Shown here: positions 5,539-10,138 of the stretch, piece by piece
Numbering within the stretch: position 1 is the first letter of the stretch
How the letters are laid out: the number at the start of each line of letters is the position of its first letter
NCBI GenBank assembly: GCA_946487985.1
Contig: CAMLUY010000026.1
Span: 1-10,138, forward strand
Origin: an uncultured Clostridia bacterium
Lineage (GTDB): Bacteria > Bacillota > Clostridia > Christensenellales > UBA1242
Reading direction: 5' to 3'
DNA length: 10,138 nt
The notes under the pieces: model-generated
What the model was told of the DNA's origin: nothing
Seen by the model: the letters and a program-made list of their open reading frames with translations, nothing else
Database searches by the model: none
Position numbers and translations under genes: made by a program

Positions 5539-6774
5539 TTACGCATCTGCCTTTTCGAGTTTGACGATTGCGTCCGCCATGGACGGCTTGCAGTCAAACA
5601 TTGCGCAGCCGAGGAACTTATATGAGTTGGTATCAATGTCAAACGCACTGGTGATGGTGACATCCTCAGGCATATTGCCGACTACCGTATACAAGTCACC
5701 CAGATATGCCTCATGTAACTTAACCCGCTCGTCGAGCGTTACCGAATACCCAAAGATGTAGTAATTGGAGCCTGACATTGTGACAATATCGTTCTTGCTC
5801 TTATCCTGAAGCGGCATAAAGTCGGTAAAGAGCGTTTTTTTGCTCATGATAAATTCGGCGCGGGCATCATAACCGCCGGGCAGCAGTGCAATCAGTTTGA
5901 GCACGTCCTGTGTGGTCAGGTTGGCAGAATTGCCCACCTGCACCGAGTTGGTGCTCTGATCCCAAGTGGCAGTCTTGTCGATACCGGTGCCCTCATCGCT
6001 GCCGGTACCAATCAGGATATTCTCACTTATCTTGTTTGCAATGCTGCGTGCCAGCGAATCAACTAGCCAGGTCTCAAACGCAGGAATGGACATCAGCTTG
6101 ACGCTCTTAGAAATCGGAATCAGTTTGGTGATTTCGTATGCACTCAGGGTAATCGACTTGAGTTTGTCATCCTTCGCTGTGATTGTTGCATTTTGAGTGT
6201 GTTTTTCAGCAGCGTTTACCACGTCTTCGACGGCAAACGTGACCATACCGGGCACGCGCAGCAAGTTAATCTTGCCCAGTAGCGGCGCATACTGCGTGAC
6301 CTTTTCGAGGATATTGTTAGCGGTCTGGGTCGGAATCGCAGCGCCAGCGGAACCAGTAACCGTGGTAAATGCACGCTGCTCTACCTCAGTCAGCGGGTCA
6401 ACCGTGCCCACATACGCATTATTGCGCAGGTTCTTGATCCAAGCCGTGCGGTATTCCTCGGATGCAATGGTATAAATGGACTCGCTGCGCTGTTCCGGTT
6501 CGGCGGGCAGTTGCATACCTGGCAGTGGGGTGCCGACGGTGCCGTTTCCAATTTTGCGCAGCAAGGTGGAACGAGTTTCCGCGCTCTGCTGGAGCTGGCT
6601 ACGCTCGGCGAGCAGACCGTCCACCTCATTGTTCAGCGCTTCAAGGTCTGCGCCCTCCTGTTCCATCTCGGTACGGATCTGCGACAGACGTGCTTCAATC
6701 TGACCAAGGCGCTCACCTGTGGGGGGAGCTGCAAAAAACTGGAGTCCGATAAAATCTTTGGTAGTTTTACGCAT
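5539..6774 (-). CDS. Major capsid protein, HK97 gp5 family, with N-terminal delta domain
   Basis: The 411-residue precursor builds the icosahedral shell. Residues about 1-75 contain a long predicted coiled coil (from GERLGQIEARLSQI through LEALNNEVDGLLAERSQL), the delta domain that serves as an internal scaffold and is removed by the prohead protease. The HK97-fold part follows, with typical pieces: EYRTAWIKNLRN, then VTGSAGAAIPTQTANNI (about 137-155), and KINLLRVPGMVTFAVED. Later come LIPISKSVKLMSIPAFETWLVDSLARSIANKISENILIGTG and the C-terminal PEDVTITSAFDIDTNSYKFLG. The ATG at 6774 is preferred because it lies 9 nt after AGGAGG (6784-6789), the spacing used by its neighbours; the ATG at 6780 would be only 3 nt away. 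The gene overlaps the protease end by 8 nt. Confidence 0.96.
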   Translation of the reverse strand: MRKTTKDFIGLQFFAAPPTGERLGQIEARLSQIRTEMEQEGADLEALNNEVDGLLAERSQLQQSAETRSTLLRKIGNGTVGTPLPGMQLPAEPEQRSESIYTIASEEYRTAWIKNLRNNAYVGTVDPLTEVEQRAFTTVTGSAGAAIPTQTANNILEKVTQYAPLLGKINLLRVPGMVTFAVEDVVNAAEKHTQNATITAKDDKLKSITLSAYEITKLIPISKSVKLMSIPAFETWLVDSLARSIANKISENILIGTGSDEGTGIDKTATWDQSTNSVQVGNSANLTTQDVLKLIALLPGGYDARAEFIMSKKTLFTDFMPLQDKSKNDIVTMSGSNYYIFGYSVTLDERVKLHEAYLGDLYTVVGNMPEDVTITSAFDIDTNSYKFLGCAMFDCKPSMADAIVKLEKADA

Positions 6775-7393
6775 GGGCATTGTCCTCCTTTTGGATGCCA
6801 CATAATTTGAGTTTGAGTTCGAGCCTGCGCCGCATGGCCTCCGCCTGTGCGTGCTCCCGCGCGGCCTCCGCCGCTGCCCAAGATCTGGCGACAATCTCGG
6901 TACCGTCGTAGGCCGGAAAATCGACCGCCGCTACATCAAAGATGCGCTGGAATGCGGTGATCCGGCGCATGTGCGTGGCGCGATCATACTCCGACTTGCG
7001 GACGGTAAACGCGAAACTCATCTTGTCAATGTAGCCGCCCTGAATCTCCTCGTAGAGCCTCCGCCCCTCCTCGGTACCGCCCAGGTCGGCACAAATCCGC
7101 AGACCAATTGTGTCCACGGTAAGCGTCAAGGTGTTGTTTCGCGTGCGGGCGACAGGTTTGCCGCCGTGGTTAAAATTCATGACGACATCGGACATTTCCG
7201 CTCCCGAAAATGCTTGTCGATCAATGACCTCTTTGTACTGGATGCCGTCATACTCGTAGAGGACGGTCTCTTCGTCGAATTTTGCCGCGTAGCCCTCTAC
7301 GCAGTAGGTTTTCGCGCCCTCGCTGCCGGTATCTGCCGGAAGCGCCCGCACCTCAAATGTACGGTAATTGCGCGTTTCAGGCGTAATTGCCAT
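6767..7393 (-). CDS. Prohead maturation protease, HK97 gp4 family (peptidase U35)
   Basis: The 208-residue serine protease cuts the delta domain from capsid subunits and itself during prohead maturation. The family's key residues are visible: His76 in VVMNFNHGGKPVART, Ser126 in GGYIDKMSFAFTV, and an acidic residue near Asp158 in VAAVDFPAYDGTEI. The segment ending GYAAKFDEETV (about residues 34-44) and the RNNTL turn after the histidine are also typical. The last 40 residues are alanine/arginine/glutamate-rich and helical, as in a dispensable C-terminal tail. The ATG at 7393 lies 9 nt after AGGAGG (7403-7408) and 4 nt after the portal stop; a longer frame reaching 7498 runs into portal coding sequence and has no ribosome binding site. 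It sits directly before its capsid substrate. Confidence 0.95.
   Translation of the reverse strand: MAITPETRNYRTFEVRALPADTGSEGAKTYCVEGYAAKFDEETVLYEYDGIQYKEVIDRQAFSGAEMSDVVMNFNHGGKPVARTRNNTLTLTVDTIGLRICADLGGTEEGRRLYEEIQGGYIDKMSFAFTVRKSEYDRATHMRRITAFQRIFDVAAVDFPAYDGTEIVARSWAAAEAAREHAQAEAMRRRLELKLKLCGIQKEDNAHA
6784..6789 (-). promoter_or_regulatory. Ribosome binding site deciding between two capsid ATGs
   Basis: AGGAGG is followed by ACA ATG CCC ATG CGT. The first ATG (6780) is 3 nt away and the second (6774) 9 nt away. The 9-nt distance matches the portal, protease, sheath, tube and gp10-like genes, so the second is the likely start; the alternatives differ by only two residues. Confidence 0.7.
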
Positions 7394-7397
7394 GGTG

Positions 7398-8588
7398 TCA
7401 GCCCTCCTGATTCTGGTTAAGCGGGATAGGCTCCTGCTTGTCCGTGTCCAGCTTGTCGATCTCGGTATACTCTCGGCGGATAAAATGTTTGTCGCCACCC
7501 TCGATGGGCGACAGGTTAAAGATTTCCAGACCCTGATTGTGAGTCAGAAATCCACGGTCAAACAGCTCGGTCACGACTTGCAGCTTGGTTGAGTTGCTGG
7601 CATACTGCAACCGGTTGGTCGTTGCCAAAATCATGTTGCCGGAAGACAGATCGGACGGTGTAAAGGTCATGTGACTGAGTACCTGCGAGACCTGGATGGC
7701 AAACGGCTCAATTTTGCCTTCGTAGTAAGCGTCCCACTCATCTTCCGTGTAGGTGTTCGTTAAAATTTTGCTGTTGGTGCCAAAATACTCATATACACTG
7801 TCCCTGATATACTCTTGCTGCCGAGGATTGACCACCTGCGCGACACTCTCGATTTGCTTGACGTCAGCAAACTTGGAGTCAAACATCAAAACACCGGTAC
7901 TGTTTCGGGCAAGATTATGCTCTGCAAGTTGTTCCCGCGCTTCATCAATGTCCTTTTGCTTGAATTGAGAGGCCAAACGTGCTAAAAATCGGATGGTCGT
8001 AGCATTTTTGATACCGTTGATGATGCCCTCATCCTGCGTGTGCGCGACCTGCATCGTCGGCACAAGTGGCCGGTTGGTCTCACCGAAAAAATCATGCTCA
8101 TATTGGTGTTGCACCAGCAAACCCGTCCGCTCGAATTCCACTGCCGCCGTCTGACCGCCCATAAAGCGATATCGCAGGTATGGCACTCCACCATACTCGC
8201 GGACTTCGGCCTGCTGCGGTAGAACCGGATAATAGCCGATGAGCCGCCCGGTCGTATCTTCCAGTGGGACAACAAAGGCGTTGTTTTGAATCTCGTAGAT
8301 GGTGGCCAGCCGTGCTAGAAACTTGCTCGCGTCCTGCCATGGGTTTGGCTGGTGGGCGAGGGGGTAGGCCAGATCGGGGCGACGGTCGCCGACAAGTTCC
8401 AAGTGCAGTTTGCTTGCGTGCCGTGCAAAGGTCGCAATCGCGGCGCGTGTCAGCGCCATCTCATACAGACCGCCCTCGTATGTTGTGTACACCGGTTGGT
8501 ATGCAGTCAACGTCTTAAAATAACTCTGCACCCCCCGCTCGGTCGGCGTGCGTGCCTTTGGCGGAAAGAGCTTTTCAAACAGTCCCAT
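7398..8588 (-). CDS. Portal protein, HK97 gp3 / PF04860 family
   Basis: The 396-residue subunit would form the dodecameric ring at one capsid vertex through which DNA enters and leaves, and on which the terminase docks. It begins MGLFEKLFPPKAR and contains family-typical segments: YEMALTRAAIATFARHASKL (about 43-62), HQPNPWQDASKFLARLATIYEIQNNAFV (about 79-106), and then KNATTIRFLARLASQF. Around residues 225-280 come STGVLMFDSKFADVKQIE and RDSVYEYFGTNSKILTNTYTEDEW, and the C-terminal part includes TTNRLQYASNSTKLQV and GFLTHNQGLEIFNLSPIEGGDKHF. The ATG at 8588 lies 9 nt after AGGAGG (8598-8603) and overlaps the terminase end by 14 nt. A frame open further up to 8717 lies in terminase coding sequence and lacks a ribosome binding site. 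Confidence 0.96.
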   Translation of the reverse strand: MGLFEKLFPPKARTPTERGVQSYFKTLTAYQPVYTTYEGGLYEMALTRAAIATFARHASKLHLELVGDRRPDLAYPLAHQPNPWQDASKFLARLATIYEIQNNAFVVPLEDTTGRLIGYYPVLPQQAEVREYGGVPYLRYRFMGGQTAAVEFERTGLLVQHQYEHDFFGETNRPLVPTMQVAHTQDEGIINGIKNATTIRFLARLASQFKQKDIDEAREQLAEHNLARNSTGVLMFDSKFADVKQIESVAQVVNPRQQEYIRDSVYEYFGTNSKILTNTYTEDEWDAYYEGKIEPFAIQVSQVLSHMTFTPSDLSSGNMILATTNRLQYASNSTKLQVVTELFDRGFLTHNQGLEIFNLSPIEGGDKHFIRREYTEIDKLDTDKQEPIPLNQNQEG

Positions 8589-10138
8589 CGCTGGGTGCCT
8601 CCTCGTTGAGTCTGATGTAGTCATCCATCTTATCCTGCAATACTGTATAGGCACATAGCAGCGCGACCGTGCCGTCGATGCGGCAGCGTGGGTCGGTTGT
8701 TTTAACCGGCTGCACATTACCGTTGATATCAGACTTAGAATTTGTGTTCAGTAGACAAATCTTGTCGATTGGATTGTTGTTGTCAATCACAAGTCCTGCA
8801 CCCAGATCGGCTTTGAGGTCTTTCATTGGTTGAGATAGGGTGTACGGACCTTGCTTGATTGGGATCATGCTTTTTTCTCCGAACTCTGCCCGAAAACGGG
8901 CGAGCAAGCTGTCGTCAATGTGCCAAGGGTCGTAGCCGATGTACAGGGGGTACAGATCATCCTCATCCCTCAGCTCACAAAACCAGTCCAGTGCAACCTG
9001 CTTGTCAATCTTGTTGCCAGGTACCGCGCGCATAAGTCCACGCTTGACATATTGCGAGTATGGCAGACTGTCGCGTTCACGCCGGTTGCCGCTGGCAGCG
9101 TCTTTGTCCAGTACGGCTTGAGGAATCCAGTACATAGACCGGCGATAGATGCGCGGGTCACACGGACGCATACAGATGGCAGTTGCTGCAAACAGGTCGA
9201 TGCTATCAGCCGCATCGAATCCACCAATACAGTAATCAAACGCAATGTCATACATTGCAGGGTTGGAGCATTCCTCCCAAGTGAAATATCTGCAAAAGGC
9301 GTTTTCTTTTCGATTGAAGTCTTTGACCAGTACTGTCGGTAAAAATGATGGATCATGTTTTGCTTTTTTGACCATCTGCCGCAAAAATTCGCGGCTTTTG
9401 ATTGCGTCAATGCCAGGGTTCGCCTTAACCCAGTATTTTTCGCTTAGATATTCCTCACGGTCGTCCAGTTCATAAATCCACGGTAAAAACGTATCGTCGT
9501 CGATACTGCCATCAAGCACGCCAGCGGCATACGCATACTGAGCATCAAAAATGCCTTCGCGCACAAAACCATTGGTTGAAATGGAAAACAACAGAGGTTG
9601 CTGCCGCGCAGATTGCGACTGCTTCATGTCGTCATAAATCTGACGGTTTTTGATTGCCGCCAGCTCGTCAATCAAGATGCCATGTGCATTGAGACCGTCC
9701 AAGCTGTTGGTCGAGCTGGCCAGCACACGGATAAATCCCATGTTGGGGGCAAAGTACAAATCACTTTGCCGTTTTTTAATGGCGGCTGCTAACTCTGGCG
9801 ATTGTTTGCGCATATTGACACATGCGTCAAATGCCTTACCGGCTTGCTCTCTCTTGGTGGCAATGTTGTAGATTTCGGGCGCACCCTCACCATCGTTGAC
9901 CAGCAAATCAATCTCCATTGCTGCAATCTCGGTTGTCTTACCATTTTTACGACCCTCGACAATCATGCACTCTTTGTACTGCCGCAGTCTGGTATCTTGA
10001 TGGACAAAGCCAAAAATCGCCTGCCAGCGTGCCCGCTGGAATAGCTCCAAACAGATCGGCTCACCGAGTCGCCCCTGCGGCTGTCGGCAAAACGTTTCTA
10101 CAAACTCAATATGCCGGTTAGCCTCATCAACGTCAAAG
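8575..10138 (-). CDS. Terminase large subunit (N-terminus cut by window edge), Terminase_1 family
   Basis: This ATP-driven DNA packaging motor and nuclease would dock on the portal. The visible 520 residues (counted from the first whole codon at 10137) contain the ATPase part: Walker A GRKNGKTT at about 62-69, Walker B ILIDE at about 154-158, and a coupling-type motif around LFSISTNG (183-190). The RNase H-like nuclease follows, with the expected acidic residues in GGFDAADSIDL (D308), YIGYDPWH (D403) and CRIDGTVALL (D488). The family is usually about 550-600 residues, so only the first few dozen residues should be missing, and the open frame runs without a stop to the edge. The stop (TGA, 8575-8577) lies 14 nt inside the portal gene. 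No small terminase subunit is in view; it would be expected to the right of the window. Confidence 0.96.
   Translation of the reverse strand, partial: FDVDEANRHIEFVETFCRQPQGRLGEPICLELFQRARWQAIFGFVHQDTRLRQYKECMIVEGRKNGKTTEIAAMEIDLLVNDGEGAPEIYNIATKREQAGKAFDACVNMRKQSPELAAAIKKRQSDLYFAPNMGFIRVLASSTNSLDGLNAHGILIDELAAIKNRQIYDDMKQSQSARQQPLLFSISTNGFVREGIFDAQYAYAAGVLDGSIDDDTFLPWIYELDDREEYLSEKYWVKANPGIDAIKSREFLRQMVKKAKHDPSFLPTVLVKDFNRKENAFCRYFTWEECSNPAMYDIAFDYCIGGFDAADSIDLFAATAICMRPCDPRIYRRSMYWIPQAVLDKDAASGNRRERDSLPYSQYVKRGLMRAVPGNKIDKQVALDWFCELRDEDDLYPLYIGYDPWHIDDSLLARFRAEFGEKSMIPIKQGPYTLSQPMKDLKADLGAGLVIDNNNPIDKICLLNTNSKSDINGNVQPVKTTDPRCRIDGTVALLCAYTVLQDKMDDYIRLNEEAPSDGTV

Noticed and set aside
6775..6894. 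Longer capsid protein of about 451 residues starting near 6894
   Set aside because: The extra 40 residues (proline/arginine-rich) come from protease coding sequence in another frame, and the AGGAGG at 6784-6789 places the start at 6774.
6851..7420. Plus-strand open frame of 189 codons opposite the prohead protease
   Set aside because: It lies antisense to the protease with its visible catalytic residues, and shows no family resemblance or credible start.
8589..8717. Upstream-extended N-terminus of the portal
   Set aside because: The extension lies in terminase coding sequence and reads as non-conserved low-quality protein. The ATG at 8588 has AGGAGG at 9 nt and a typical portal N-terminus.
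1..10138. Defence genes, other cargo, tRNA, integrase or attachment sites
   Set aside because: All of the window is filled by recognisable head, neck and tail genes with gaps of at most 17 nt; nothing of these types could be supported.

Overview
The window is one continuous run of phage late structural genes, all on the minus strand, so transcription goes from high to low coordinates. Both ends are cut inside genes. Gene order, product types and Shine-Dalgarno sites point to a temperate contractile-tailed phage (myovirus morphotype) or prophage of a Gram-positive host. Nearly every gene starts behind a near-perfect AGGAGG. Moderate GC (about half, estimated by eye) and PBSX/XkdK-XkdM-XkdN-type tail proteins fit a gut Clostridia/Oscillospiraceae-like host. 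That host assignment is inference: no host genes, integrase or att sites are in view.

Head module (10138 down to about 5234): terminase large subunit (N-terminus cut by the window edge), portal, HK97-type prohead protease, HK97-fold major capsid protein with its own N-terminal coiled-coil delta (scaffold) region, and a gp6-like head-tail connector. Neck module (5250 to 4033): head-closure/joining protein, HK97 gp10-like protein and tail terminator. Tail module (4015 to 1): tail sheath, tail tube, XkdN-like tail assembly chaperone with an apparent -1 frameshift extension, and a TP901-type tape measure protein cut by the left edge.

How they work together: terminase pumps DNA through the portal into a capsid matured by the protease. 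The connector, closure, gp10-like and terminator proteins build the neck. The sheath and tube form the contractile tail, whose length is set by the tape measure protein coated by the chaperone and its frameshift form. Genes overlap or sit within 17 bases of each other, so no internal promoter or terminator is expected, and no stretch over 300 bases lacks a gene.

The most interesting signal is a canonical A_AAA_AAC slippery heptamer placed directly before the stop codon of the tail chaperone. The -1 frame then stays open for 71 codons up to the tape measure start. This is the layout of the lambda G/GT system, here in an XkdN-type contractile tail. A strong hairpin lies about 25 nt downstream. 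The tape measure protein also carries 120-bp (40-residue) tandem repeats. I see no defence system, CRISPR array, tRNA or insertion sequence.
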